Source of the DNA: Nissolia schottii
Taxonomy: Eukaryota; Streptophyta; Magnoliopsida; Fabales; Fabaceae
Direction: 5' to 3'
Assembly: GCA_003254905.1 (NCBI GenBank)
Contig: QANU01085996.1
Coordinates: forward strand, 124,001-188,000
Length of the DNA: 64,000 bases
Positions 34,926 through 47,554 of this stretch are shown here, piece by piece. How positions within the stretch are numbered: the stretch's first letter is position 1; the number at the start of each line of letters is the position of its first letter. The notes beneath the pieces are model-generated. The model saw nothing but the letters and a program-made list of their open reading frames with translations. It did not search any database and was not told the origin of the DNA. A program made the translations under genes and the position numbers.

Positions 34926-37894
34926 CTTTTATTCTTGTTTGTAACAACAGCATCTAATCTCTGCCAAGTGGAATTTTGGGAACACATTTTCTCCCAACAC
35001 AAATTATTAAGAGTGTAGGGATGATTACAATAGGTAAGTATACATCAATATATATCTAGTTCAACTGATTCAACACTTAATTTAATTTTTTTAAAAGCCT
35101 GTTTGTAACTAATTTTTTGGATAAAAAAAATTAATTCATTATGAACTTAAATTTAAGTATGAATTGAATTAAATTTTAATGTTTATAATATACTAATAAA
35201 ATAAATAATTAAATTAAAATAATGTGTGTGAAATTTTTAACATATTCTCACCACTTTCACACCTTACCTCATCTCCACCTCGACTTGGTGTAGTGAATTA
35301 TTGAAATTTATTTTTAAAATAAAAAAAATCTTCTTAGTAGCTTGTTTCATTTGCAATAGAATCACCTCCAATATCTTTGGCTTTTTTAATTGTTGTGCTC
35401 TAAGTCATAAAAAATTAAAAGAGGTATTCATTTTTTGATGGCTTAGACAATAGGTGGGAGGTTAACTGAGAGGAGGAGGTGGACAGTCACCATAGAGAAG
35501 GTGGTGGGAAGTTACTTTTGACGAGAGAGGTTCATTAGAAAAAAAGAGATAAAAGATGAATGGCATTTTTTAGTTTTTTCTTTGTTTATACTAAAGTCTA
35601 TAAATGAAAATTTTAAATAAGACAAAAAATGTTTTGATTTACATTTTGTTTCTTTTTAGAAATGAAATTCAATTCTTGAGTGAATTTAATTCTCTGAGAT
35701 TTTTAAATAGGCTATAAGTTAAATTTTGGATTTAAAGTTTATAGATGAAAAAAAATAATGTGGAGAGAACTTTATTCTTACAATTGATCGATCTAAGTAC
35801 TTGAAGCAGATTAAACATTTGAATAAATTTTAGATATTGATCATTTTAATAACATAAATGTGATTATAGGAGGGCGAGGTATGCAAATTGGAATGTAGCA
35901 AAAGAATATGTGTGTGATTATAGGAGGGAGGCATATATGAGATTGTTAAAAGAAACAATGTATGTGCCTATGCTGCCTGTTTTGTGCTTCTGAGCAAGGA
36001 CATGATTATAGGTCCAATATATATCACCACCAAGAAATTTCCTTTTAATAAGAAACTAATATAATATATATTTCCTTTTCATTTCAATTTCTTAATCAGT
36101 TGAAAAATTGTATTGGTAGAGTGGAAGAGGTTGGCACGAATGCGATAATTAAGGGGGAAAAGTAGCTAATCTTCGTCAACATGTCAGCCGTGCATAAACG
36201 TGAGTGTTTCAAGTTTAAGTCCACTTTGTGCGCAAGCATAGTATATAATTAAAGAATGGTACTGTTATAAAAATTCAATTTAACAACCATTAAATAATTA
36301 CATTTACAAAAGTATTAAAGTGATTGACTTCATTATAATAGATCATACACTTTATATTTATGAATAAAATTGTTAAATAGTTTAGATTATCATAATATTA
36401 TATTTCTTATTTCTTATATTTTTATAAGAAGAAAACAAAAGAGGGTATGGCTAATGTCAATTGATGTCTGCCATGAACCATTCATGATGATGATGATGAC
36501 TTGCCTAGCAGTCAGAAAGTACTATTCCAGATCCATATAGGGGGAGCCTTACCGGCATTCTATATTCAATTTCATTTATTTGTTAAGGAATAGCTAGCTA
36601 CCCCCAATGCCCCATTGGCTAAGAATATTAGGATAAAAGATATTTGTTTTGGCCCCTCATCACGTACATTTTTTAAATAAATGGAAAAAGTACTAGTATT
36701 TAAAACATTTTTGAGAGATCGTTAGAGCTATTAAGAATATAAGTTTTATTTTGTATTATTCATCAATCACTCAAGATATATGTTATCTTTTATATTATAT
36801 AAAGAGTTTTTTTTAACAAATGTCTTCAGTATTTATTACAAAATTTTAAATAAAAATATTTCATTAAAAAATAAATTTTTAAAATTTTTAATGCATTAAG
36901 TGTTTCATATTTTTTATTTTCTCATAAAGTTTTACCACGTCGAGTTTGTTAACAAGTGCCTTAAAAATACTTATTAGCAAAACTTTTGTATTAAAAATGT
37001 TGGAAAAGTGAGAAACATGTACATTAAGTAATGAATGATATAGAATAATTTTTTAAAAAAATCTCTTTTAGTGCTTTTAAGAGTTTTTCTTAAAACATAG
37101 ACGACAACAGTCAGTTATTGTTCTTAATTAATGTATTAGTCCAATAATTAGGCAAGCTATATTTAAGGCATTAAGATTAAATGGTTTTGAGGTTATTATA
37201 AGGTATGATATTTGAAAACAATCACTAATATAATTTTCTCATAATTTTATTGTTTGACTAATGAACTGCAAAATAATTTCACAAGTTGGCAGTTAACGAA
37301 AAGGCCTAACCATTTGACTCTTATTTGAGAATTGAGATCTTCGGATATGATATCTTGTACCTTTTTTCAGAGTTGAAATTTAATTAAGCCATAGCTCCAA
37401 CAATATAATTCAACTTGGTCTTGGTCGCCCTAATAGTTTAACTAATAGTATATGTCATGCTTCGTTTACTCTTTGACCTAATTGAACCAATAGGAAAGGT
37501 TAAATTTAAGCTTAAAGCGAAGGTTGAACATCGTGCTTCAGTTAAACAAGCATACACGAATTTCTATATTTTTCTTTTGCTGAAAAGCACTGATAATCGT
37601 TGCTAATGCCTTTTCCCAAGTAGGCGATTTTCCATTCCTTGTAGGAATATTCATTTCACTGCCATTCTCTTTATGTGTTTAATTATATTATTAACACCAC
37701 AGGATATGGTATTTCAAAATGTGTATAATGTTCAAATGACACACACATATATATACACACACGTACTTTTCCAAATCCCAATTACAAAGCAAAAGTTACT
37801 TACAACTTGCAAATATAAAAAGCAAACTAAGTAAATGTACGCTGAAAAATAACAGCAAATAAAGTAGACATTTGCATTAATAATTCTGGCTTTT

Positions 37895-38150
37895 ACGCCC
37901 AAACATTGCTCTCAAGTGCTGCCTTGATGTTATTCGTGCTGTGCAATTTAAAGATGATCACTTATTGTATTTTCACACCATTATTAGGGAGTGTCAACAA
38001 TTATGTGATATGTTTAAGCCTTGTTCTTTTTCTTACACTAGGAGAAGCATGTTATTGCCCATTCTTTAGCAAAGAGTGCTTGTCACCAACCCAATCATGG
38101 GTGGGTTGAGAATGTCCCATAAAAATTGTCTCTCGTAAAGGTTGATGAAA
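37895..38150 (+). mobile_element. LINE-type RNase H relic
   Basis: Conceptual translation has the rhythm of the plant LINE RNase H (RVT_3) domain: CCLDVIRAVQFKDD, then FHTIIRECQQL, CSFSYTRR, and after a frame change AKECL-like and WVG-like pieces. It is broken by frame changes. No reverse transcriptase is seen nearby, so it is an isolated 3' fragment. Confidence 0.45.
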
Positions 38151-40027
38151 ACCATTTGAGATTATTTTAATGGGCACAATATTTTACTCCAAAAAAAAAT
38201 TTATACTCTGGGTAAATATATTGGAGGTAATGTTTAATATATTTAATCCATCTACATGATTTAATTGTAAAGATTTAATAATATATCGATATACTCTTAC
38301 ACATATAAAAAAAATATTTTGTGTGTTGGCACTAATAAAAAATTGCCATAAGATACGGGTTAATTACCAAGAGTTAGGTTTTGAGAAGAGTCTTCAGTAA
38401 TTTTGAATAATGATATATTTGTCGATAAATAAATAAATGAACAGAGAGTTGGTCAATAAAATTGAGATAGGTAATCTCAATCCAACACATGCCATGCATT
38501 GTATGCATCTCTCTCTGTCACGCACATCTTGTTCATCCTCTCCAGCTTCCCTGAGATCACACCCTTGCCTTCGATTGCTGATGCTGTCCACTACCTGAAC
38601 CCTGATCATGCCCAATAAGCAGTAATGAAAATTTGCATCATTCAACTAACAGAATTTCCGGAACAATCTAGCATAATCAGTTACATTTTCAATATTAAGT
38701 TGAATAATGCTTTCTATGAAGTAGCAAAGTTAGGTTAAATTTTCTACCAATTGTGGCATATTTATAATATGATTATTTACTTTTGCAATTTTATTATTAA
38801 TTTTTTTTTCATTTAAGATATTTTTATTCGTAATCATCAGTCCTTGAAAGTTTTTGAAATCAAATAATTCGTAAGTTTAAAGTATGAACACTTTAATCAT
38901 TAAAAAAAAGTATTTTTGTTTTTGTACTTAAAAAAGTATTTTGATCTCTTGTTTGATTGTCGTTTTTGTTTTTTATTTCCTTTTTTTTTTGGTCTCGATA
39001 TATATATTTAATGTTAAAAATATTTTAAGGACCAAATATTCGAAACTTTTAAAAACCAAAATTCATGTTTTCTTTATGGCAAAACCAAAATGCATGTTTA
39101 TTCTAATATTTATGGAGGAGTATTTTGGTATCTTCAACTTTTTTTAATTGTACTGGTATTTTGCAGGAGCTGTTGAAAGATATTAAACTACATACTTTAT
39201 GTTTATGCCCGAATATTAAAAATGTAATTAAAATTTTATAAAGCAGAAAAAATTAGTAACATTTTACCAAATTACTCCTACTTAATACGGTGTTTGGATT
39301 ACTCCATTATTCTCTTTCTCTCTTTGCTCTATTACTCTCTAACTTTATTTAATAAAAATACGTTAAAAAATATTTAATATTATATTATTATTGGTTTATG
39401 AATATTATATAAAAATGACAAGGTAGGTGTTCATTAAAAAACGAGGAAGTTTTTAAAAGGTGAGTCACTCAAATAAAAAAACAAATATTACATAACAGAT
39501 AAATAAACATAATTATTGAACATTTTTTACATGATTTATATATGTGTGTTTAATATTATTATAAAATAAAAAAATAATATTGTCACTAAATAATTTTACG
39601 TGGCCGTACACACGCATGTTTAATATGCTTGGTTTTTTTATGTTTAGTAATTTGTTTTTTTATTTAAGTTGTTGTTGGGTGGTTATTTTTTAAGTATATA
39701 AATAATATTTTTATTCTTTATTTTTAATCAATACTCTTTTTTTATTTATTTTAATGGTCACTTAACAAATTATTAAAATTCATTTATTTAATCTAATTAA
39801 AATGTTTCATAACGAAGAAAATAATAGAGATAATATTAAAAAAAATATGATTTTTAAAATTAATAAATTAGAGATATAACTATAAATATAACAATAAATT
39901 TTATATTAAAAATGTGAAAATACCAATTAATTTTGACAAAAAAAATTAGGGACAATTAAAATAGGCGGAATGGAGAATGAATATTTTAGCGATTGATTCA
40001 TTAAATTGAGGGGTAAGATTAGTGTGA
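38151..40027. other. AT-rich intergenic DNA
   Basis: No gene is seen. A minus-strand open frame at 38394-38645 has no recognised domain. Near 39287 'gtgtttggattactccatt' resembles the end of an old miniature transposon. Confidence 0.4.
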
Positions 40028-40035
40028 TGTGAAAG

Positions 40036-40494
40036 TAGGGCTGTCAAAATGGGCCCGGACCGTTTACCCGGCCCGTTTATCCGGTTAAATGGACGGGCTT
40101 TACATGCAAAAAATAGACCCGTGAAAATTTGAAAAAAAATTGGACCGGCCCGTTTAAGCCCGGCCCGTTTAGGCCCGACCCGTTTGGCCCGCGGGCTGGC
40201 CCGTTTACCCGTGAATTTTTTAAAAATAATTTTTAAATAATTTTTTTTGAATTTTTTGAATTTTTTAAAACTTTTTTTAGACTTTTTTGAATTTTTTTTA
40301 AATTTTTAAATATTTTTAAAAAAATAAATAGGCTGGCGGGCGGCCCGTTTAGACCTGCGGACCGACCATAAACGAGTCGGCTTTAAAAAATATGCATATT
40401 TTTGACCCGACCCGTTTAGGCCCGCGGGCCTTAACGAGCCGGGCCTTAACGGACGGGCCTAAATGGGTCGGGCCCGCCCGTTTTGACACCCCTA
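40036..40494. mobile_element. hAT-type miniature element, 459 bp, perfect 8-bp target duplication
   Basis: The element begins TAGGGCTGTCAAAA and ends, on the opposite strand, TAGGGGTGTCAAAA. A perfect TGTGAAAG repeat lies on each side (40028-40035 and 40495-40502). Both arms are built from GC-rich 'cccggcccgttta' words that pair over about 150 bp, leaving an A/T-rich loop of 'attttttaaa' words in the middle. There is no coding capacity. Borders, inverted repeats and duplication are all directly visible. Confidence 0.9.
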
Positions 40495-40502
40495 TGTGAA
40501 AG

Positions 40503-41721
40503 CAAAATTGAAGATGCAGATTGCAATTTATGGAAGGGTGAGAAGGTGGGGTCCAGTGCACAGTGGGTGAGTGAGTGATACTAGATCCGAGACCTCGCCG
40601 CAAAGCAAAGCCAACCGACACCGCATCAGGACCCCCTTTCCTTTCCATTTTCCGCCACGTGTCATCCCCCATCTCCCTTCAACGACGACGACCGTGTTGT
40701 CGTTTAATCTCCTCCCACATTCACGCTCCTTACCTTCTTTTTTGTCTTGTTTTGTTTTTGGCTCCCTCTAAACAAAAATCCACTCCTTGCATCGCAAGTG
40801 GTTTTATGTAGTGTCGGTGTTATGAAAATTCTCAAATTCATGATATTATTAATAATTTAACTTAACTTTGTTTATAAATATTTAAATACCATTGCTTCTT
40901 TTTATAATACAAACACGTATCGATGATCGACATTAACAAGTGCTAAATCTAAATGTAAAAAAAAAACATTTTAAAACGAACTTGTCATTGATAGAGATGA
41001 CAGTATATATTGACATGTCCGAGAACTTTCAAGGTAAAGCATCTTTTTTAAAACGTGTATTTGTTATTTTCTAACCCTTAAAATAGTAGCAATACATTTA
41101 AATTTTTCAATATTTTTTGAACAATGCTAGATAAGTCTGTTAGAATTCTCAATTATTGATATAATTTATGTGACAATAACATATTAACAAAGTAGCAACG
41201 ATTTTTTTCTTCTTCAAATGCTAGGTAAGTAAAACTTGTATGTAAAAATTCCTGACAAAATAGTGTAAAATTGTCAAAAATTTGGTCGGCGGAAGATTGC
41301 TGTGTTTCTAAGACCGTTACGTGAATCAAAAGGAGTAAATACCCTAAGTTGAATATTTCAAAAAGCATAAATAATTTGAACGAAAGAATGATGTTAATGG
41401 CAAATGAGTGAAATATGAGAATGTGAATTAGGGGTGAAGCTTAGCTTAGGATAGGATAGAATAGATGCCCATGGTCGTTGGAACAGAGCCATTTGCCATT
41501 TGCGAAGCATAAATAAATAATAACGAGAGGGTGAGGCAGTACCAGGATTAGTAGAACTGCAGCGTCACACCGGATCATAGCACCCCACGCGCTGGAAGGC
41601 ACCATATAAATATATATATATCCCTCCCTCTCTGAAAAAGGAGGAAAAAAATCGTTGATACACTTCTCGGCTCAGTGCTTCCCCTGGGCATTCCCTTCTT
41701 CTCTTGTTGATTGGTGAGAAA
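40503..41721 (+). promoter_or_regulatory. Upstream region of the MFS transporter gene
   Basis: A TATA-like ATATAAATA lies at about 41604-41612, some 110 bases before the ATG, followed by a C/T-rich leader. Farther up, a G-box/ABRE-like CCACGTGTC (40655-40663) sits in an unusually GC-rich patch (40520-40740). No other gene is seen. Confidence 0.45.
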
Positions 41722-44700
41722 ATGGAGTTGTTCTACTACATGGTGTTCGGTGGATTGGCGGCGGTTGTGGCAGCTACGGAGCTGAGCAAGAGCAACAAGG
41801 ACCGTATCAACACCTCCTCCGCCTTCAATTCCTTCAAGAACAATTACCTGCTCGTCTATTCCCTCATGATGGGTAACGCCCCCTCTCAGATCTGTCTCCT
41901 TTCTCTCTTTCTCTCTCAGATCTCGCGCCATCTCGCTGTTTCCTCCCTCTCGATCTGCTCCTCTTCTTTTTCTTCCTCCTCTTTTTGTGGTTTTCGCGTT
42001 CGATCTGGCCGTGATTTCCTCAACATTTTTTTTGTAATTGGTTTTGATTTAGTGAAATTCGATCGGATGGAAAGGTCGGTAGTGTTCTCTTCTGCATTTA
42101 ATTGAGCATAATTAAACATATCTGATGGCTTATTGTTTTTTCTTTTTTCTTGCTTGACGACAGAATAACAATTATTGTAGAAACAAGTGAGAAAAATGCA
42201 TTGTTTGTTTTTTTTCCTCTACCTGACTTACCTGCAATTTCATTGTATAATTGGAATTAGCGAGAAATTTGGAGATTCTGAGATGGATCTTAATTGAATC
42301 AGGAAATTGTGAATTTTCATTTTCATTTTCTTGCTTTTTGTTGTTGGGAAATGGATGCTACGGTTTGCTTATCTCTGCTGTGCTTAAATGTGTTTTTTTT
42401 TTTTTACTGAGATCGTCCAATTTCGCTACTTTGTTTCATTGTCGTTATGGATCCTTCAATTCATATGCTTAGAATTGAAGATCTTCATGTTGTAGCTAAG
42501 TTACTATTGCAAGTTTTTTTTATTTTGGCAAACTAATAGTTTGATGTTTCTGTGGCTATAGCTGGAGATTGGTTGCAAGGTCCATATGTATACTACCTTT
42601 ACAGTACCTATGGGTACGGGAAAGGGGATATTGGACAACTCTTCATTGCTGGTTTTGGGTCTTCCATGTTGTTTGGAACAATTGTGGGATCTCTAGCTGA
42701 CAAAACGTGAGATGCATTTTTTTTTTTCTTTTTCTCTTTTTTGACTTCATCTTGCTAAGAAACTGTTAGAGCAATTCTTTTTCCAATATCTCACGCTTCT
42801 TATCCTGAAATCAGGGGGAGGAAGAGGGCATGCGTGACTTATTGTATAACTTACATTCTGAGCTGCATTACCAAACACTCTCCTCAATACAAAGTCCTCA
42901 TGTTGGGCCGTGTCTTGGGGGGTATTGCCACTTCGCTTCTGTTTTCTTCATTTGAATCGTGGCTTGTTGCCGAGCACAACAAGGTGAGGAATATTTTATT
43001 TAAATGGTTATCTTCTCTTTTAATATATTTTTCCTCTGGATATGTAATTTTTTGACACACAAAATAGGCCTTATAATTTGAAGGCTGCCATCAACTAGTA
43101 AATTTGGTAATAAGATTGTTCTCTACATGTGGTGGGCAATAGATGATTTGAATAATGCTGTATTATATAACTACTGTAGGCACACAGGCGGGTTTTTTTA
43201 ATCCTAACTAACAGCTTTAGCTGACATTCCATGTTGGGCTAGTTTAGTTTTATATATATTCATCAATATACATTTTTTACCCCCAAAATCTTTGACTAAT
43301 TGTTTTTACAATGTTCTTATCTATTATCATGATGCCCTTCATGCATGTTGCATATTGTATTTATGTATCTCAATTCTCCTTTTTCATAACATTATCTCTC
43401 AGAGGGGCTTTGAACAACAATGGCTATCATTAACATTCTCAAAAGCTATATTTCTTGGAAATGGCCTTGTTGCTATTATCGCTGGGCTGTTTGGAAATGT
43501 CCTTGTTGATACGTTGGCTCTTGGACCTGTGGCCCCCTTTGATGCTGCTTCATGTTTTCTTGCAATTGGTATGGCCATCATATTATCTACATGGTCAGAA
43601 AATTTTGGGGACCCTTCTGAAAGCAAGGACCTGCTTACTCAATTCAGGGGTGCTGCTGTGGCAATTGCATCTGGTAGACTTCTTACTTCAGACAATGTTT
43701 CTCTTGTTGCCTTTGTTCAATAGTTTCATGTAAATACTGTAAGGGTGAACTTTCAAACTTCACATTGCATTTATCTTTGTAAGGAATGCCACTGGTCAGT
43801 GGTCACCTTTTGATCCCATCCTGGCAATGAAATATGCCAAAATGAACCCTTTCCATGTGCCAAATCGGCTGCCAAACACTTAAAATTAGGCAGGTACCTG
43901 GAGTATTTGGTATTAGAGTTGCCTCTTATCCCAGGTGTTGTCCATGCAGTTAGAATCCATTGCTAACTGCATGGAATGTATATTTTCTATATGGCTCTGG
44001 AATTGAAATACCAATAGCAGCTATTATTAATGCTATCCTGAATGGATTTGGGCAAACAGAATTTTTTTCGTCTATTGCTATCATTGTATTTTATTCATCT
44101 ATGGTCTTGTATTTCTGTTCATTGCATTGTATTTCATCATTATCTACATGTTCATTTATTCTTACATTGTATTTCAGATGAAAAAATTGCCCTGCTGGGT
44201 GCCATTCAGTCTCTCTTTGAAGGTTCGATGTATACTTTTGTGTTCCTGTGGACTCCTGCATTGAGCCCAAATGATGAAGAGATTCCACATGGTTTTATTT
44301 TTGCAACATTCATGTTATCTTCGATGTTGGGAAGCTCACTGGCATCTAAGTTGATGGCCCGTTCATCACTCCGAGTAGAGGGCTACATGCAGCTTGTTTT
44401 TGCAGTTTCTGCTGCTTCTCTACTGCTTCCCATTCTAACCACTGTATGCTACTCTTCCGTTATGCTCTCCCCTGCCCTCTCCCTGGTATTATTGTTTGCA
44501 TCTCACTCATACTACCCCACTATAAACTGACTGGGTCATTGTGAAACAGTTCTTTGTAGCTCCTTCCAAAGTAAAAGGTGGAGGCATCTCATTTGCTGGT
44601 TGCATTCAGCTTCTTGGCTTCTGTACTTTTGAGAGTTGTGTTGGCATATTCTGGCCATCTATTATGAAGATGAGATCTCAATACATTCCTGAGGAGGCTA

Positions 44701-45592
44701 GGAGCACCATCATGAACTTTTTCCGTATTCCACTGAACATTTTTGTGTGTGTTGTGCTGTACAATGTAAGTTGCAAAATCTGCCACTTAGATACAGTGCT
44801 TCAATCTTAAGAATGTAGAATTTCTGTGGATGTAGATTGCACAGATTTTATGTTGCCCTAATTTGACCCAGAATTATCAACCCTTTTTGACCAATGTCTG
44901 GTTGAACTAGTTGTTCTTATTGAATTTTACTCCTACATCCGTTTTCTTGGATATATATCCTTCCACTTTCCACCCTGCCCCTACTATGTACCTCTCTCTG
45001 TGTGTGTATTTTGACTATTGTGTATTTTACTTGTGCAGGTTGATGCATTCCCTATCACTGTGATGTTTGGCATGTGCTCAATTTTCCTTATGGTGGCCTG
45101 TATCTTACAAAGGCGACTGATGGTGATTTCAGATAAGCCAAGTAAGGCCCTCACACCATGATCTGTTTCTTATGTTGGAGATCTAGAAATTAGACCGCAA
45201 TGGACTCTGAAACTTATTTAGACTATGTTATGACTTTATCTTATCCGGGAAATTACTGGTACACTTCTCGTTTCTTTGTCATATCATCCTTGTGGTATAT
45301 CGTTCCTTAGACTGTATCACTGACACACACTTCAGCAGGGTGAAACTTGTTGTACATTAAAAAGATTAGTTGTCCCTCCTTTGCTTTTAGGGCCTCAAGA
45401 CCTGTACTGTCTGTTATTTGGCATGACATGTGGCGATATGACTGACGTGAATGAATGCTATTTCCCTTTTAATTTTTTTTGGAAGAAAAATGTTCTTACG
45501 TTGTAGCTGGGATATTATTTGTGTTTAAAACAGAATCAGGAGAATGGCAAATGAAGGAAAGGGATACTGAGTCAGAGCCATTGAACATCTAA
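41722..45592 (+). CDS. Major facilitator transporter, MFSD5-like (molybdate-anion type)
   Basis: The product is a polytopic membrane protein of the MFS_5/MFSD5 group; algal and human members transport molybdate, but the substrate in plants is not established. Eight exons join in phase (41722-41872, 42562-42706, 42815-42983, 43403-43673, 44178-44443, 44550-44765, 45039-45141, 45534-45592) into 459 residues. The Arabidopsis homologue At4g27720 is near 460. Seen in order are MELFYYMVFGGLAAVVAATE, AGDWLQGPYVYYLYSTYG, GSLADKTGRKRAC (the MFS loop 2-3 signature), EHNKRGFEQQW, GPVAPFDAASCFLAIGMA and SLFEGSMYTFVFLWTPAL. The last exon adds an acidic tail ending EPLNI. If intron 7 is retained, translation stops six codons later (SKALTP). 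Confidence 0.92.
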
Positions 45593-47076
45593 CTGGTGAT
45601 ATGAGTAAGCTTTGGGGAGGCACTGGACGCGGGTGCTTCAACCTTACATAATGCAGAACTGCGTAAGACGACATAAGTGTGAAGATAAACCTGATGCTCA
45701 CCAAGGGTTGAGATTCAAGCAGAGAAAATTAGTGGAGCTATTTCTTTGAAGTGTTTTTGGTATCAATACTGTAGTGAATTAGGTTTCTATTGGCTTATTA
45801 CTTGAGGAGAAATCTCCGTTTTGGTAGTTCTGATGTTATTCTTTTGAGGGCGGGATACACAGTCTGTCCCGTTGGGAATAGTATATGTTACTATGTGCCA
45901 TACTATTTCTTTCTGTCCTTTTGCTTTTGTAATGAAATTGCACTGCATTCAATTAATGCATCCTATTAATCTCATTTATTTTACCCTAAAAGAAGATGGT
46001 TGCTCTGTTAGCACACAACGTCGAGAGCGTTCTTCTCGTTAACGAAAAAGATGCTAGAATTTTGTTTACTCTCTCTTGGTTGGAAGCAACTGGGTACGAG
46101 AATCTAAATACGTTTTGCCTCACCAAACTAGGGAAGATTCTGTTGAAAAACGGGTTGGAGCGAGAGAAAGAAATTATCGATCATGGGTGCTCATTTTGCT
46201 GGCAATCCGTTCAAGCAAACCCTGTAATTTGGCTCCTGTAATTTAGCAAGTAATGTTGCAGTGACAGTTAAAATGGACATCTTTAAGATAATTATACTCA
46301 CAAATTTGTGAAGCTCACGGTAGTTCTTACACTTTTATGAGTGATTATCTCTATTATTCATTTTTATTTTCATACTATTATTTCTCCAATGTAGCTTCTT
46401 TTGATCCCCAACTTATGGTTTTTGATCACAACCACACAAGAAAGTCCCATTACTGTTTGAAGTTTTCTCAAGTAAATTTCTTGTTATGTAAGGTTAAATA
46501 CGATCTCTAATCATTAATTAAAATAAAATTTACACATAACATAAACAACAAATATATTAATGAAAAGAAATCATAGGATTTACTCTCGTGTGTGTTGCTC
46601 ACCCACTTGCTACCACCACTCTACACTACATTCCCAATTCTTAAACATAGATATTCGGTAATTTAAATTGCCATTTACTTATAGGGAACGTAGTATTAGT
46701 TATATATGATCCTCGAGAAATTATTTAATTACATAAGTTGTCTTTACGTTAAACTTGTCCGAATCTTGGTACATACTTCAGTGTATATGCGTCAATCTTT
46801 TAGTTTCAAAATTGTGTTGTGGTCAGTTGTGTTTACTTCAGGGTTTTTGTTTTTTCTCATCGGCATTGGTTTCTTCTACCTTGGCCTTTCCTTCATTGTA
46901 TAGGCTACAGGGTAATGATAAAGAGTACATTATCATTTTTTCAACAACAAACATTTCTAGAGTCGTTAGAATATAAACTTATGTAAAGTTTCGGTATTAT
47001 CATGTACAGGTTTAAAAACAAAATAAAAATAAGAGAGTGAGAAATTGAAGAGGACAGGTATTTACTTTAGGTCAAA
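45593..47076. other. Intergenic after the MFS gene
   Basis: The first 350 bases are probably 3' untranslated region. An ATG-started 81-codon open frame at 45996-46241 has no recognised domain and is not called as a gene. Confidence 0.4.
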
Positions 47077-47085
47077 TATTTATTA

Positions 47086-47312
47086 GAGTTCTGCTACACG
47101 TACATCAAAAATCATACATCATACATACACCTCGTACTTATATACATAAAGTTTGTGTTTTAACTCGTGTAGTGTTTGTGCACTTAATTAAATATAGTTG
47201 AAAGTATCATTTACAAGTTTGTAATGTTTGTGCACTCGTGAGAATAAAGTTTGTGCATTATTAATGGTGTATGTATGAATGTATGAAATTGGATGTACAT
47301 ATAGCATTTTTG
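47086..47312. mobile_element. Short Mutator-like miniature element, 227 bp
   Basis: Flanking 9-bp repeats TATTTATTA (47077-47085) and TATTTACTA (47313-47321) match at 8 of 9. The inverted ends share TGCTACACGTACATC and, on the opposite strand, TGCTATATGTACATCC, then CATAC(A)TCATACATACAC. The same ends and the 'gtttgtgcact' internal words occur in the 1.29-kb element at 676-1965, so both belong to one family. No coding capacity. Confidence 0.8.
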
Positions 47313-47554
47313 TATTTACTAATATCATAATCTTTCAACTTTCATTTTTGAAGGGGAAAAAAAAAAAGAAGCAAATCTAAACTAATTAATCAGATCATAC
47401 ATTGCATATCCTAAAAATTGAAGTGCTGCAAAATAACTCAATACATTGTTTAACCATACAAATAAACATATGCATGTATATTATATACTTAAATACAGAG
47501 AAATTTTACAGTGAACTTTCATCATTGTATTGATGATGATGATGAAGATGATGA

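Larger units (their letters stand above)
33400..37894. other. Large AT-rich intergenic region upstream of STR14
   Basis: No gene is seen. The first 200-300 bases include the STR14 promoter. It holds a degraded STR14 exon-1 copy (34838-34925) and an (AT)n tract with an N (34063-34112). A phrase 'gattataggaggg' occurs twice near 35860-35930. Confidence 0.4.

Noticed and set aside
38394-38645. Minus-strand frame with a fairly coding-like middle
   Set aside because: Adjacent frames look equally plausible and no family could be recognised; perhaps a repeat remnant.
41041-41400. Minus-strand 71-codon frame (41153-41368) upstream of the MFS gene
   Set aside because: No domain, AT-rich, and lies in the probable distal promoter.
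45996-46241. 81-codon ATG-started open frame after the MFS gene
   Set aside because: It has no recognised domain, no clear promoter, and is short enough to occur by chance. Transcript evidence would be needed.
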